Numbered from the stretch's first letter, positions 10,903-19,802 are shown. The stretch is 64,000 nucleotides of DNA from Streptococcus sp. bf_0095 (GCF_004166885.1 NZ_RCYU01000001.1:620001-684000), one strand, 5' to 3'. Translations and numbers: made by a program. Notes: generated from the letters alone by a model not told the origin.

Positions 10903-11136
10903 TCAAAAATTTTTAAAATAATTCTTGATATACTCTAAGCATATATCCAGTAAGAATTTGATAAATAATAATACAATTCCAATCTTCACAAACATGTAAT
11001 ATTTAAATGTGGTGTCTTCAAATTCACTCACAAAAATCGGAAAGTTTAAAATATTATACTCATTGATAAGAAAATAAAGTGAGATACAAATGGATAAAAC
11101 CAAGGCCACTATAAAAATTTTTTTATGTAATTGCAT
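10903..11136 (-). CDS. Hypothetical small membrane protein
   Basis: 77 residues, not recognised. Two hydrophobic segments (about residues 6-25 and 48-66) flank a polar stretch with FEDTTFKYY, and the ends are Lys-rich, suggesting a two-pass membrane protein. The ribosome site is weak (GTAAGG before ATG). The coding region is AT-rich like the flanking decayed DNA, so it could be a chance frame. Convergent with birA, sharing its terminator. Confidence 0.45.
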   Translation of the reverse strand: MQLHKKIFIVALVLSICISLYFLINEYNILNFPIFVSEFEDTTFKYYMFVKIGIVLLFIKFLLDICLEYIKNYFKNF

Positions 11137-11442
11137 TTTTTACCTTACCCTTTCTTGTTTTACAACATTAAATACCAATTTTATATAGCCTGATTCATTC
11201 TTTTCCCTCTTTCTAACAGGCTATTTTTATAGTTTTTACACCTTTATCATACACCAATTTCAAAATCATTCAAGTCTGTTTTTCTAATTATTTTTATGGT
11301 ATAATAATAAAGTTGGAGTGATAAATAAAAACTCAGCAACTATCTTAGTAAACTCTATAAAATTAACTTTTTAGATAGCAGCATGCTATACTTAAGGTTC
11401 TTAAAAGTTCAAGCATTATAAACATAAAGAAAAGACCCATGG

Positions 11443-11522
11443 TGTATACTGACCCCAAAAAGTTAGACAATGAATTGACACAAAGGATTTCGTTCTGTAT
11501 TGCACAGGACTAAGTCCTTTTC
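11443..11522 (-). mobile_element. Relic of an IS3-family (IS150-type) element, 3' end
   Basis: The minus strand encodes KGLSPVQYRTKSFV, the typical C-terminus of an IS3/IS150-group OrfB transposase. It is followed by an end sequence (11443-11469) containing GACCCCAAAAAGTTAGACA on the plus strand, like IS3-family termini. Nothing else of the transposase remains, so this is a dead end fragment. Confidence 0.65.
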
Positions 11523-11536
11523 TACAACAAAATAGG

Positions 11537-11581
11537 CTCTATAATTCCGACGTTGGCTTACCCACTACAGAAATTATAGAG
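11537..11581. repeat. Short inverted repeat, possible ISL3-type end fragment
   Basis: CTCTATAATT (11537-11546) is repeated in inverse orientation as AATTATAGAG (11572-11581) around a 25-base centre. GGCTCTATAATT followed by a CCCACTACAG block recalls ends of ISL3-family elements in streptococci, but no transposase is present. Confidence 0.35.
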
Positions 11582-11701
11582 ACTCTAAAAAAAGTGCCTC
11601 TTGATACTTATTTTAGAAAGCAGACAAACTCCTAATTACATAAAGTAGTCAGTTTACTCTTCAAAAAATGACTGCTATTTTTTGAGTCATGTAAGGAAAT
11701 T

Positions 11702-11841
11702 AAAAAATTTCCGCTGTGAGAAAAGTGCCTGAAACACAATTGTTTCAGGCACTCGGGAGTTTTGGAACCTTAGGTCCAAAACTAAGTCATGGAACTTCTT
11801 CGAAGTTCGCTGACGTCCGTACTCACCTAAGGAAAGTTTTT
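11702..11841 (+). repeat. Structured repeat A, copy A1
   Basis: Multi-hairpin element. The outer stem is AAATTTCC...GTGAG with CTCAC...GGAAAGTTTTT. Arm 1 is GTGCCTGAAACA / TGTTTCAGGCAC. Arm 2 is AGTTTTGGA / TCCAAAACT with loop ACCTTAGG. Arm 3 is GAACTTC / GAAGTTC. Loop CCTTAGG (11768-11774) is complementary to CCTAAGG (11826-11832) near the 3' end. Similarity to A2 continues about 40 bases upstream and 20 downstream. No coding potential. Confidence 0.75.
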
Positions 11842-11863
11842 AAGTAGACTTTATATTCAAACT

Positions 11864-11892
11864 AAAATAAGCACCGCTGGGTGCTTATTTTT
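11864..11892 (-). terminator. Terminator overlapping the stop of the DUF3272 gene
   Basis: The hairpin ATAAGCACC / GGTGCTTAT with loop CAGC is followed by TTT on the minus strand. The stop codon TAA of the upstream gene (11885-11887) is inside the stem. Confidence 0.65.
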
Positions 11893-12097
11893 TATACTTA
11901 TCTCGTTTTTTCTGATTGAGCTGTTGATCGATACTTTCGACCAATTTCCCTAAGATATAGCTGACTTGCAAATTTCTCAGTATCAAGAGAGCCCAGAAGA
12001 TAGCTGCCAGGTAGCTTTCTCTCATTACTGCATCATTGAAAAAATAGGTCTCAAAGGCTGTAAAGATAGCCATAGTCCAAAATTGACGTTTATTCAT
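11885..12097 (-). CDS. Small membrane protein, probable DUF3272 family
   Basis: 70 residues with two hydrophobic stretches (about 5-18 and 28-48) and a basic C-terminus ending QKKRDKYKK. A protein of this size and composition lies downstream of dnaX in other streptococci and is assigned to DUF3272, a genus-restricted family of unknown function; this assignment is from memory. The ribosome site is weak. It follows dnaX by 38 bp on the same strand and is probably the last gene of the GAF-dnaX unit. Confidence 0.65.
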   Translation of the reverse strand: MNKRQFWTMAIFTAFETYFFNDAVMRESYLAAIFWALLILRNLQVSYILGKLVESIDQQLNQKKRDKYKK

Positions 12098-12135
12098 ATT
12101 GTTATTCTACCACGATTTTCTGAAAAAAGCACAGG

Positions 12136-13812
12136 CTAGTCTTCTTGGATCGTAATTTTCTCAGAGAGGAAATCGAAACCTTCCGGAATGACAGACTCTT
12201 CTGCTACCTCGACTTCTTCCTTGTGACCACGCGCTTTCTTCGAGAATTCCGCCCGGACCTGGGTCCACTCCTCCATGGAAATGGCCAAAATTTCAGGTGA
12301 GAATCCGGCTGCATTGCTTAAAATATTGCCAAACATGGTATTGAGGTTATCTCGCTTCATGGTCTGTTCGGCATTAAAGGCAGACTCAAAAGCAAGAATC
12401 GCATGGCGTTCATTCGCCGCAACCGGTTGCGAACCAACCAGCAAGGCCTTATCTGCCCCTGCTAAGCTTTCAATAATTTCCCCCCAAGCATTTTGCAGGC
12501 GGATGAGATTGTTACGAGCTAAATCTGGATTTTCAACCGCTTCTTGTAAGATGGCTTGAACCTTATTGCGATCCACTCGATATCCCTTGCTGGACTTCTG
12601 AGGACGGGCTGGAGCCGACTTGGCTACAGGAGCCCCGCTCCCTACTTGAGCTAATTGACTTTTCAGTAACTCCACTTCTCTTTTGAGTTGGTCCATTTGT
12701 GCCAAGAAATCTGCTGGAAGAGCCGTTTGACTAGCTGAAGAGCCCTCACCCTTGTATTCTGCCAAGCGAATGGTCATCATCTCTGTATAGATCTTGGGCT
12801 GCAGGCTATTTTTGATATCTGCTAAGCTCCTTGTCGCAAGATCAATCCAAGCAAAGAGGGTGGCTTGCGGAATGGCTAGATTCTGGTTAAATCGTTCACT
12901 GACATGGAGATTTTCCCCACCTGTCTGAACGATCAGGAGATCCCGTAAATACTGCAAGAGATCTGTCACAAAGCGGGCCATATTTTTCCCATTATCAAAG
13001 ATCAGGTTTAACTGGTCCAAGGCTGCTGTTGTATCTTGTGCTGCCAAGGCTGCAACATAGAGGTCTAAAGCTTCTTGACTGATGGAGCCTGTGATTTCTT
13101 CTGCCGTCGCAGTGGTCAATTGGGCACCAGCTGTCAGGCTGAGGGCCTGGTCCAAAATGGACAAGGCATCCCGCATCCCACCTTCTGCCCGACGGGCAAT
13201 AATGGCTACAGCTTCTTCTTCGTAATCAATGCCTTCTTTATCCAAAACAGCTTTTAGGTGGTCTTGAATAGCTGGCGTCTTGATGGATTTGAACTCAAAG
13301 CGTTGAACCCGCGAAAGGATGGTTGCTGGAATCTTATGCAACTCCGTTGTCGCTAAAATAAAGACTACATTTTCTGTCGGTTCTTCCAAGGTCTTGAGGA
13401 GGGCATTAAAGGCTCCCGTCGAGAGCATGTGGACCTCGTCAATGATATAGACCTTATGAGGGGCCAAGCTAGGCGCATAGGTCGATTTATCACGGATATC
13501 GCGGATCTCATCCACCCCATTATTAGAGGCAGCGTCAATCTCGATGACATCCTCTAAACTGCCATTGGTAATGGCTTCACAGATATAGCATTCGTTACAA
13601 GGCTCTCCCCCTTTTTGATTGGGGCAGTTCATGGCCTTGGCAAAGATTTTCGCCACACTGGTCTTCCCCGTCCCACGAGGGCCAGAAAAGAGATAGGCAT
13701 GGCTAATTTTTCCCTGTTCGACAGCTTGTCGTAGGGTCGTCGCAATAACCTCCTGCCCTACAAGCTGGCCAAAGGTCTGGCTTCGGTATTTACGATAGAG
13801 GGCTTGATACAT
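12136..13812 (-). CDS. dnaX: DNA polymerase III subunits gamma and tau
   Basis: Clamp-loader ATPase of the replisome. Walker A GPRGTGKTS is at residues 44-52, the zinc-binding cysteines are C63, C72, C75 and C78, Walker B is IIDEVHML and the sensor segment is LATTELHKIPATILSR. Domain III follows, and the C-terminal ~180 residues form the tau-specific part that contacts the polymerase. The 558-residue length is typical for streptococci. Its ATG shares one base with the stop of the preceding gene (TAATG). Confidence 0.96.
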   Translation of the reverse strand: MYQALYRKYRSQTFGQLVGQEVIATTLRQAVEQGKISHAYLFSGPRGTGKTSVAKIFAKAMNCPNQKGGEPCNECYICEAITNGSLEDVIEIDAASNNGVDEIRDIRDKSTYAPSLAPHKVYIIDEVHMLSTGAFNALLKTLEEPTENVVFILATTELHKIPATILSRVQRFEFKSIKTPAIQDHLKAVLDKEGIDYEEEAVAIIARRAEGGMRDALSILDQALSLTAGAQLTTATAEEITGSISQEALDLYVAALAAQDTTAALDQLNLIFDNGKNMARFVTDLLQYLRDLLIVQTGGENLHVSERFNQNLAIPQATLFAWIDLATRSLADIKNSLQPKIYTEMMTIRLAEYKGEGSSASQTALPADFLAQMDQLKREVELLKSQLAQVGSGAPVAKSAPARPQKSSKGYRVDRNKVQAILQEAVENPDLARNNLIRLQNAWGEIIESLAGADKALLVGSQPVAANERHAILAFESAFNAEQTMKRDNLNTMFGNILSNAAGFSPEILAISMEEWTQVRAEFSKKARGHKEEVEVAEESVIPEGFDFLSEKITIQED

Positions 13813-14309
13813 TAGTCTACTACTCCAAACATCCTAAAATTCCAATTTGTTTTTTCGAGCAAGATGGCTACAAAACGTTCCAAATAAAGACGATCCAGGT
13901 CGTCATAATCTCCCACCCGATCCGAATCTAGATCCAACACTCCAAGCAACTGGTCATTCAAGACCATGGGGACCACAATCTCACTCATGGCCCGACTGTC
14001 ACAAGAGATATAATTGGCATGCTGGGTCACATCCTCGATGACCAGCGTCTCTCTTTTCTCTGCTGCTTCTCCACAGACACCTTTTCCTAGAGCGATATGG
14101 ACACAAGATACCTGTCCTTGAAAGGGGCCTAGAATCAACTCTTTTTGGTCATAGAGGTAAAAGCCTGCAAAGACGGAATGCGGTAGAGCTTGATTGAGCA
14201 GAGCACTGGCATTGGCTAAATTGGCCAAGGCATTGTTCTCTCCTTCTAAGAGAGCTTCTAACTGGGCTAGTAGGAGTTTGTAATTTGATTCTTTTTCTTG
14301 CGTATTCAT
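13812..14309 (-). CDS. GAF-domain free methionine-(R)-sulfoxide reductase
   Basis: Reduces free methionine-R-sulfoxide, an oxidative-stress repair step. The protein is one GAF domain of 165 residues. C69, C79 and C103 (in VSCVHI, KGVCGE and YISCDS) have the same spacing as the three catalytic cysteines of E. coli fRMsr, and the tail [21 protein letters not shown] is characteristic. The ribosome site is close to the start (AAAGGT directly before ATG). It is coupled to dnaX by a TAATG overlap, a pairing common in streptococci. Confidence 0.88.
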   Translation of the reverse strand: MNTQEKESNYKLLLAQLEALLEGENNALANLANASALLNQALPHSVFAGFYLYDQKELILGPFQGQVSCVHIALGKGVCGEAAEKRETLVIEDVTQHANYISCDSRAMSEIVVPMVLNDQLLGVLDLDSDRVGDYDDLDRLYLERFVAILLEKTNWNFRMFGVVD

Positions 14310-14414
14310 ACCTTTTATTATACCAAACTTTGGCTAGAAAATTAAGTATTTACCACGGAGCAAGCCTTGATAAAAACCCAGCTTTCACCAGAAGTACCAA
14401 GCAAATGTTCTCAA

Positions 14415-14445
14415 TAAAAAAGCCAGGGAGCAAGGTCCCTGACTT
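14415..14445 (-). terminator. Terminator after the DUF1275 gene
   Basis: AGTCAGGGA / TCCCTGGCT with a six-base loop, then TTTTT on the minus strand, 14 bases past the stop at 14459. Confidence 0.85.
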
Positions 14446-14458
14446 TGTAAAAATTCAT

Positions 14459-15130
14459 TTAAGCGTCTCTCCGAACATATTGAATCGCCCGATATGTCAG
14501 AAAGAGAGTCAGAACAAGGGAAACAAACCAAATGGTCCGAAGTCCATAATATTGGATGAGGAAGGTGGATAGGATAGCCCCTCCGACAAAACTCCAAATC
14601 AAGGAAGTCATAAAGAGGGATTCCCAGAAAAACTCCATCTTGCGATCCCGCACAAAATTCCCGTAAGCGATCATGGTCTTCTTGAGATTCCCCGTCATAA
14701 AGGAATGGTTGTAAGCATAGCCATCGACTTCTCCAAAGGAAATGGCTACAATCCCCAAGCTCAGTCCAAAGAAAGGCACGATCAGAACATTGGGCACTTC
14801 TTTTGGCAGAAAGCCTGCCACCAAGGTCGTCAGGACCAAAGGAACTAAGGTACTAAGCCGCCAAACCGAATGACTAAAGAAGCGTTGAAAGACGGTCATC
14901 AAGAAAATCCCGATCATAAAGGCCAACATGGTAGCTAGTTTGACCTCCACATCAGATATTTCATGGCCGATTAACCCAACGGATAGAAAGACCACGTTTC
15001 CCGTTTGGCCAGCCGCCAAGGTCCCTCCTCTTTCGATAAAGGTGTAGGCATCTGAAAAGCCTGCACACATAGTCAGCAGGCAGGCAAAGGCCTTACTTCT
15101 GGAGTGAAACTCCCTTCTTAACTTTTTCAT
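14459..15130 (-). CDS. YoaK family (DUF1275) membrane protein
   Basis: Integral membrane protein of 223 residues with six predicted hydrophobic segments. The N-terminal block CAGFSDAYTFIERGGTLAAG and then QTGNVVFL is the family hallmark; a second conserved block is DGYAYNHSFMTGNLKK. Function in the family is not established; a transporter role is often guessed. It is flanked by its own terminator and a family B fragment, so it is likely monocistronic. Confidence 0.85.
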   Translation of the reverse strand: MKKLRREFHSRSKAFACLLTMCAGFSDAYTFIERGGTLAAGQTGNVVFLSVGLIGHEISDVEVKLATMLAFMIGIFLMTVFQRFFSHSVWRLSTLVPLVLTTLVAGFLPKEVPNVLIVPFFGLSLGIVAISFGEVDGYAYNHSFMTGNLKKTMIAYGNFVRDRKMEFFWESLFMTSLIWSFVGGAILSTFLIQYYGLRTIWFVSLVLTLFLTYRAIQYVRRDA

Positions 15131-15151
15131 ATTTCTCCCTATTTGTCATGG

Positions 15152-15187
15152 AAAAGAGGCTGGGACACTACTTCCTAACCTCTCTCA
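15152..15187 (-). repeat. Fragment of repeat family B (B3)
   Basis: AAAAGAGGCTGGGACA followed by CTTCCTAACCTCTCTC matches the end of copy B2 at 40485-40516 (AAAAGAGGCTGGGACA, then CCTAGCCTCTC) with a few changes. Only the end of the element is present. It could still form a weak AGAGG/CCTCT hairpin followed by TTTT at the end of udk. Confidence 0.55.
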
Positions 15188-15196
15188 CTTGTTATC

Positions 15197-15832
15197 TTAT
15201 CCTTCACGTGATTCGCTCAAAATCTTCTCAATCTTGGTCGTAATCAAATCAATGGCTACGGTATTGGTCACGCCTTCTGGAATGATGACATCCGCATAGC
15301 GCTTGGTTGGCTCGATAAACTGATGGTACATCGGCTTCACCACTCCCAAGTACTGCTCGATGACGCTGTCCAAACTCCGACCACGCTCTTCCATATCTCG
15401 CTTGATCCGGCGAATAATCCGCACATCATCATCGGTATCAACGAAAATCTTGATATCCATCAAGTCACGAAGACGCTTGTCCTCCAAGACCAAAATTCCC
15501 TCAACGATAAAGACATCCTGAGGCTCCTGGCGATAAGTCTTAGCACTACGCGTATGCGCTGCATAGTCATATGTTGGAATATCAACCGGACGTCCAGCCA
15601 ACAACTCATTGATTTGCTCGATCATGAGGTCTGTATCAAAGGCAAAAGGATGGTCATAGTTGGTCTGAATCCGCTCTTCAAAGGTTAAATGGCTTTGATC
15701 TTTGTAATAAGAATCGTGCTCAATCATAGCAATCTTTTCATCTGGAAAGTGGGACAAAATAGCTCGAGAAACACTGGTTTTTCCCCCACCAGAACCGCCT
15801 GTTACACCGATAATAATTGGTCTGTTTCGCAT
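15197..15832 (-). CDS. udk: Uridine kinase
   Basis: Phosphorylates uridine and cytidine in pyrimidine salvage. The P-loop [12 protein letters not shown] lies at the N-terminus, followed by [10 protein letters not shown] and [10 protein letters not shown] (nucleoside binding) and the lid region [13 protein letters not shown]. The start at 15832 has GGAG six bases upstream and gives 211 residues, the usual length. The ATG four codons earlier has no ribosome site. Confidence 0.95.
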   Translation of the reverse strand: MRNRPIIIGVTGGSGGGKTSVSRAILSHFPDEKIAMIEHDSYYKDQSHLTFEERIQTNYDHPFAFDTDLMIEQINELLAGRPVDIPTYDYAAHTRSAKTYRQEPQDVFIVEGILVLEDKRLRDLMDIKIFVDTDDDVRIIRRIKRDMEERGRSLDSVIEQYLGVVKPMYHQFIEPTKRYADVIIPEGVTNTVAIDLITTKIEKILSESREG

Positions 15833-16039
15833 CTTCTTCTCCATTTTCTATAATCCTATTTATTCTATCACAAAAGCGGTCACTTGACCACGACTTGAAC
15901 CATTTTTCTATGGCTTTCATTCAAAATCAAAGAAGGATCTCCTTTCCCCTTCCGTCCCAGTTCGAAAGGCCCATTCCATCTTTTTAGGGTGAAACATGAT
16001 ATAATGAAACCAGTAAATACCTGATTGAAAGGAGCTGCC

Positions 16040-17017
16040 ATGCTGAAACTTGGTATCATCGGCACCAGTGCCATCTCCCATTCCTTCCTGGCCGCAACTA
16101 AAGAAACAGGGCACTATGAGTTAAGGGCGGTCTATTCGCGGACCTTAGAGAAGGCTAGTAGCTTCGCCCAACCCTATGGACAAGTGGCCCTCTATGATGA
16201 TCTGATTGCCTTTTTAGATAGTGACCTAGATGTCATCTACATTGCTAGTCCCAATTCACTCCACTATCCCCAGGCCAAATTAGCCCTCCTAGCTAAGAAA
16301 CATGTCATCCTTGAAAAACCAGCCGTCACCACTCCCAAGGAATGGGAAGAGTTGGTCAAATTGGCAAAGGAGCACCAGGTCTATCTCTTTGAAGCAGCTC
16401 GCAACTATCATGAAAAAGCCTTTGCGACCATCCAAGACTTTCTCAAAGACAAGACCATCTTGGGTGGTCACATGACCTATGCCAAATACTCCTCTAAAAT
16501 GCCCGAACTCCTGAAAGGGGCTACACCTAATATTTTCTCTGACCAGTTTGCTGGCGGAGCCCTTATGGATCTGGGTGTCTATCCCCTCTACTTTGCAATC
16601 GGCCTCTTCGGTCAACCTGAATCAGTAACCTATCAGGCGCGGCAATTGCCTAATTCAATCGATTTGAACGGACATGGTAGCTTGGTTTATTCTGACTTTG
16701 TCATCGGCATTCAAGCCGGCAAAGATGTGACCAGCAATCTTCCTGCTGAAATCTACACAACAGATGGCACCCTCTTTCTGAGTGGCATTGAAGCCGTTAA
16801 CGAGGCTGTTTTTCAAGACCATTCTGGAATCAGCTACCAGCTTCTAATCACTCCTGCCCCTCATAACATGCTAGAAGAAGCCCAGGCCTTTGCTAGTATG
16901 ATGACAGAAGGCGACCAGATACTTTACCAGACTTGGCTCCAAACCGGACAAATGGTCCATCAAGCCCTCTATGCTATGCGCCAAGATGCTGGAATACACT
17001 TTAAGGACGAAAACTAA
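16040..17017 (+). CDS. Gfo/Idh/MocA-family oxidoreductase
   Basis: NAD(P)-dependent dehydrogenase of unknown substrate, 325 residues. The Rossmann start is LGIIGTSAISHSFLAA, then the family motif ILEKPAVTTPKEWEEL and GGALMDLGVYPLYFA in the catalytic domain. AAAGGAG at five bases fixes the ATG at 16040 rather than one five codons upstream. One base separates its stop from the helicase start, so the two form an operon. Sugar or polyol oxidation is likely, but no neighbour narrows it. Confidence 0.88.
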   Translation: MLKLGIIGTSAISHSFLAATKETGHYELRAVYSRTLEKASSFAQPYGQVALYDDLIAFLDSDLDVIYIASPNSLHYPQAKLALLAKKHVILEKPAVTTPKEWEELVKLAKEHQVYLFEAARNYHEKAFATIQDFLKDKTILGGHMTYAKYSSKMPELLKGATPNIFSDQFAGGALMDLGVYPLYFAIGLFGQPESVTYQARQLPNSIDLNGHGSLVYSDFVIGIQAGKDVTSNLPAEIYTTDGTLFLSGIEAVNEAVFQDHSGISYQLLITPAPHNMLEEAQAFASMMTEGDQILYQTWLQTGQMVHQALYAMRQDAGIHFKDEN

Positions 17018-17018
17018 T

Positions 17019-18107
17019 ATGACACTAGCATTCCCACCGCTCTGGCAAGAGCAACTCAAAACCCTCGGCTTTGAGCAACTCACTGAAATCCAAGAACGCC
17101 TCTTTGAGCCGATCACCCAAGGGGAGAATGTGCTTGGGGTCAGCCCGACAGGTACCGGGAAGACTCTGGCCTATCTCTTCCCTAGTCTTCTCAAGCTAAA
17201 ACCTAAAAAAGCGCAACAATTGCTGATTCTCTCCCCCAATACAGAATTGGCCGGACAAATCTTTGATGTCACTAAACAATGGGCAGAGCCTCTTGGACTC
17301 AGTGCCCAACTTTTCCTTTCTGGCTCTAGTCAAAAACGGCAAATCGAACGCCTCAAAAAAGGACCCGAAATTCTCATCGGAACTCCAGGCCGTATTTTTG
17401 AATTGATCAAGCTCAAGAAAATCAAGATGATGAATGTCAATACCATCATCCTGGATGAATTTGACCAACTTTTCAGCGACTCTCAGTATCACTTTGTCGA
17501 CAAGATTTGCCACTACGCGCCGCGAGATCATCAATTTATCTATATGAGTGCAACGACTAAGTTTGATGCAGAGCAAATCGAGCCCAATACCCTGACCATT
17601 CAGGTAGAAGAGCAAAACTTGGACAATATCCAGCACTTCTATATGAAGGTGGACAAGCGAGAAAAGGTCGAACTCCTCAGAAAACTATCCAATGTCGAAG
17701 ACTTTCGTGGCCTCGTTTTCTTCAATAGCTTGTCCGACCTGGGGAGCGCTGAAGAAAAACTCCAGTACCGAGAAGTTAGCGCTGTCTCACTTGCTAGTGA
17801 CGTCAACGTCAAATTCCGGAAAGTCATTCTGGAACGCTTTAAGGATCATCAGCTGACACTCCTTCTGGCAACAGATTTGGTAGCGCGGGGAATCGATATC
17901 GACTCACTAGAATGTGTCGTCAACTATGAAGCTCCAAGAGATGCCGAAACCTACATCCACCGATCTGGGCGTACCGGACGCATGGGCAAAGAAGGCTATG
18001 TCATCACCTTGGTCAGCCATCCAGAAGAATTAAAAAGCTTGAAAAAATTAACCCCTGTTCGTCCTTTGATCCTTAAGGGAGCTCAACTCTATATAGGGGA
18101 AGAATAA
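17019..18107 (+). CDS. DEAD-box-type RNA helicase with DEFD motif II
   Basis: ATP-dependent RNA helicase core, 362 residues without a long C-terminal extension. The motifs are Q-motif FEQLTEIQERLF, Walker A SPTGTGKT, GTPGRI, motif II DEFD instead of DEAD, SAT, then ARGIDI and HRSGRTGRMG. A small single-core helicase with DEFD recurs in streptococci. Likely roles are ribosome assembly or mRNA turnover. It starts one base after the oxidoreductase stop and is followed by a strong terminator. Confidence 0.9.
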   Translation: MTLAFPPLWQEQLKTLGFEQLTEIQERLFEPITQGENVLGVSPTGTGKTLAYLFPSLLKLKPKKAQQLLILSPNTELAGQIFDVTKQWAEPLGLSAQLFLSGSSQKRQIERLKKGPEILIGTPGRIFELIKLKKIKMMNVNTIILDEFDQLFSDSQYHFVDKICHYAPRDHQFIYMSATTKFDAEQIEPNTLTIQVEEQNLDNIQHFYMKVDKREKVELLRKLSNVEDFRGLVFFNSLSDLGSAEEKLQYREVSAVSLASDVNVKFRKVILERFKDHQLTLLLATDLVARGIDIDSLECVVNYEAPRDAETYIHRSGRTGRMGKEGYVITLVSHPEELKSLKKLTPVRPLILKGAQLYIGEE

Positions 18108-18108
18108 G

Positions 18109-18142
18109 AAAATCGTTCGTAACATTACGAACGATTTTTAAT
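18109..18142 (+). terminator. Terminator after the helicase gene, first copy
   Basis: AATCGTTCGTAA / TTACGAACGATT around CA, followed by TTTAA. The same hairpin recurs at 18388-18418, beyond element A2. Confidence 0.85.
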
Positions 18143-18222
18143 GTAGACAAACTATTGTTTTACATAAAACAGCTGGATAATTTTCAAAAAACAACTTATA
18201 TTTTTAGTCATTTAAGAATATG

Positions 18223-18365
18223 AAAAAAACTTTCCGCCGTGAGAAAAGTGCCTGAAACACAATCGTTTCAGGCACTCGGAATTATTGAGACCTTAGGCTC
18301 AATAATTAGTCATGGAACTTCTACGAAGTTCGCTGACGTCCGTACTCACCTAAGGAAAGTTTTTA
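18223..18365 (+). repeat. Structured repeat A, copy A2
   Basis: Same fold as A1. The outer stem AAAACTTTCC...GTGAG / CTCAC...GGAAAGTTTT is complete. Arm 1 is GTGCCTGAAAC / GTTTCAGGCAC, arm 2 AATTATTGAG / CTCAATAATT with loop ACCTTAGG, and arm 3 GAACTTC / GAAGTTC. Arm 2 differs from A1 by paired changes that keep the stem. The loop (18291-18297) again complements CCTAAGG (18349-18355). The remaining bases between the two terminators hold no gene. Confidence 0.75.
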
Positions 18366-18387
18366 AAATTACTTTATCTTCAATCTG

Positions 18388-18418
18388 AGTCGTTCGTAAC
18401 ATTACGAACGATTTTTTT
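18388..18418 (+). terminator. Second copy of the same terminator hairpin
   Basis: TCGTTCGTAA / TTACGAACGA with a seven-T tail on the plus strand, identical in sequence to the hairpin at 18109-18142. It reaches the stop codon of pgdA. A2 lies exactly between the two copies. Confidence 0.8.
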
Positions 18419-19802
18419 AATTACGATTGTAATAAAGGCGATGAGTTTCCACTTGGTGGTTTAAGAGTTCATCAACCGTCACAATGGTGTAGCCTTGCGA
18501 TTGAAGGTATTGGATCACAGCTGGGAGAGCATTAATAGAAGTTTGGTGAATATCATGCATCAGGATAATTGATCCTGGTTTGACTTGTTTTTTCACCTCT
18601 GCTAAGATTGCTTCGGTGTTATGACTCTTCCAATCCAAGGTATCCACATCCCACATGATAAAGGCTTGATCCACTGCATATTGAATGGCACTATTAATCG
18701 AACCATAAGGAGGACGAGTAATCTTCGTTTGCACTCCAGTCACCTTTTGAATCACTTCTTTGGTATCCATGATTTCTTTTTGAGCTGACTCCAAAGGCAA
18801 CTTAGTTAAGACAGGATGGTTCCAAGTATGGATCCCGATTTCATGTCCTTCCTGACGGACCCGTTTAGCCACTTCAGGATAGGCTGAGACATTCTTCCCA
18901 AGCATAAAGAAAGTTGCTTTAACATGGTACTTGTTAAGGATATCCAGGGCTTGAGGAGTCGTCGTTGGATCTGGACCATCATCAAAAGTCAAGGCAACCA
19001 TCTTAGCGTGACGTTGGGTTTGGTAGGCCTCATAAGCTTCACGATCTCCAGGATTCAGGCGAGCAGAATCAATCACATCATAGAGCTTCGAAAGGGGCAT
19101 ATCGAAGGTTTCCATGCCCTCAATAGTAACTGGAAGTGTGATAGAAAGAACCCCTTGATTGTAGGTGAACTGCCAACTTGCTATATCACTTGCTGAGACA
19201 GCTTGCATCAGCTCTTCAATTCGATCTTCCCCTAACTGTAGGAAGACCAGCTGAGAGCGCAATTCTGTTAAGAGAGTTTCTTTGGCTAGATTTGCATCCG
19301 TAAACAATTGGGAAAATTGGAAGACCGTCCCCTCATCCGTTAGATAGAGGAGAGGTAGTTTGTCAATCTCATCTTTAATGAACTTGCCGTTTTTCCACTT
19401 GTACTGGGTCTTCTTCACCTGATAAGGATGAACCCCTACAAATGGGTCTTCTGAGCGTTCGGTATGGTAGAACAAAAGCTCTTTTGCTTGCTGGTTTTTC
19501 TTCTCTTCTTGGGGAAGAGAACCAACATCCGCTAGAATTCTCTCTTTAACCACTGCGATGGGTTCTTCATTATTTTTCGGGTAGTATGCAGCAACATAAG
19601 ATTGACCAACCATTCCTTTTTGAAGGCTGGTATCTTTGTCTTTTTCAACTGCTTCTTCTTCCCTGATTACTTTGGAAAACTGTTGATTATAATTTTTGAT
19701 GGCGCGTGCTTCCTCAATCTTCTGATAAGCTAGATAGATTCCTCCGATAAAAAGGAGGTTTAGAATAATGAGGATAAACATTTTCAAGTAGGAATTCTTC
19801 AT
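18417..19802 (-). CDS. pgdA: Peptidoglycan N-acetylglucosamine deacetylase
   Basis: Removes acetyl groups from cell-wall GlcNAc, giving lysozyme resistance. There is a single N-terminal membrane anchor (residues 8-26), an extracellular middle domain and a C-terminal NodB domain. The motifs are TFDDGPD with D274/D275, the metal histidines H325 and H329 in IHTWNH, RPPYG, DVDTLDW and LMHDIH. Length 461 and these positions are one residue off those recalled for the pneumococcal enzyme. It is monocistronic and converges on the helicase operon. Confidence 0.94.
   Translation of the reverse strand: MKNSYLKMFILIILNLLFIGGIYLAYQKIEEARAIKNYNQQFSKVIREEEAVEKDKDTSLQKGMVGQSYVAAYYPKNNEEPIAVVKERILADVGSLPQEEKKNQQAKELLFYHTERSEDPFVGVHPYQVKKTQYKWKNGKFIKDEIDKLPLLYLTDEGTVFQFSQLFTDANLAKETLLTELRSQLVFLQLGEDRIEELMQAVSASDIASWQFTYNQGVLSITLPVTIEGMETFDMPLSKLYDVIDSARLNPGDREAYEAYQTQRHAKMVALTFDDGPDPTTTPQALDILNKYHVKATFFMLGKNVSAYPEVAKRVRQEGHEIGIHTWNHPVLTKLPLESAQKEIMDTKEVIQKVTGVQTKITRPPYGSINSAIQYAVDQAFIMWDVDTLDWKSHNTEAILAEVKKQVKPGSIILMHDIHQTSINALPAVIQYLQSQGYTIVTVDELLNHQVETHRLYYNRN

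Larger units (their letters stand above)
11137..11884. other. Non-coding interval with IS relics and repeat A1
   Basis: About 750 bases without a credible gene. It holds AT-rich sequence (11137-11442), an IS3-family transposase tail with a terminal sequence (11443-11522), a short inverted repeat (11537-11581), structured element A1 (11702-11841, with flanking homology to A2 over 11660-11860) and the terminator of the DUF3272 gene. Accumulated fragments suggest a tolerated insertion site. Confidence 0.7.

Noticed and set aside
11386..11410. TTTAAG and TTAAG motifs near 11.4 kb as a CiaR box or csRNA promoter
   Set aside because: The half-sites start 9 bases apart rather than 11, no terminator-closed small RNA follows, and the region is a patchwork of IS fragments.
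11702..11841. Element A1 as a BOX or RUP repeat
   Set aside because: It lacks the boxA sequence and the RUP ends as remembered from S. pneumoniae, and has a different closed multi-arm fold.
17450..17466. DEFD in the helicase as a sign of inactivation
   Set aside because: All other helicase motifs are intact, Asp and Glu needed for catalysis remain, and DEFD-type variants occur in working helicases.
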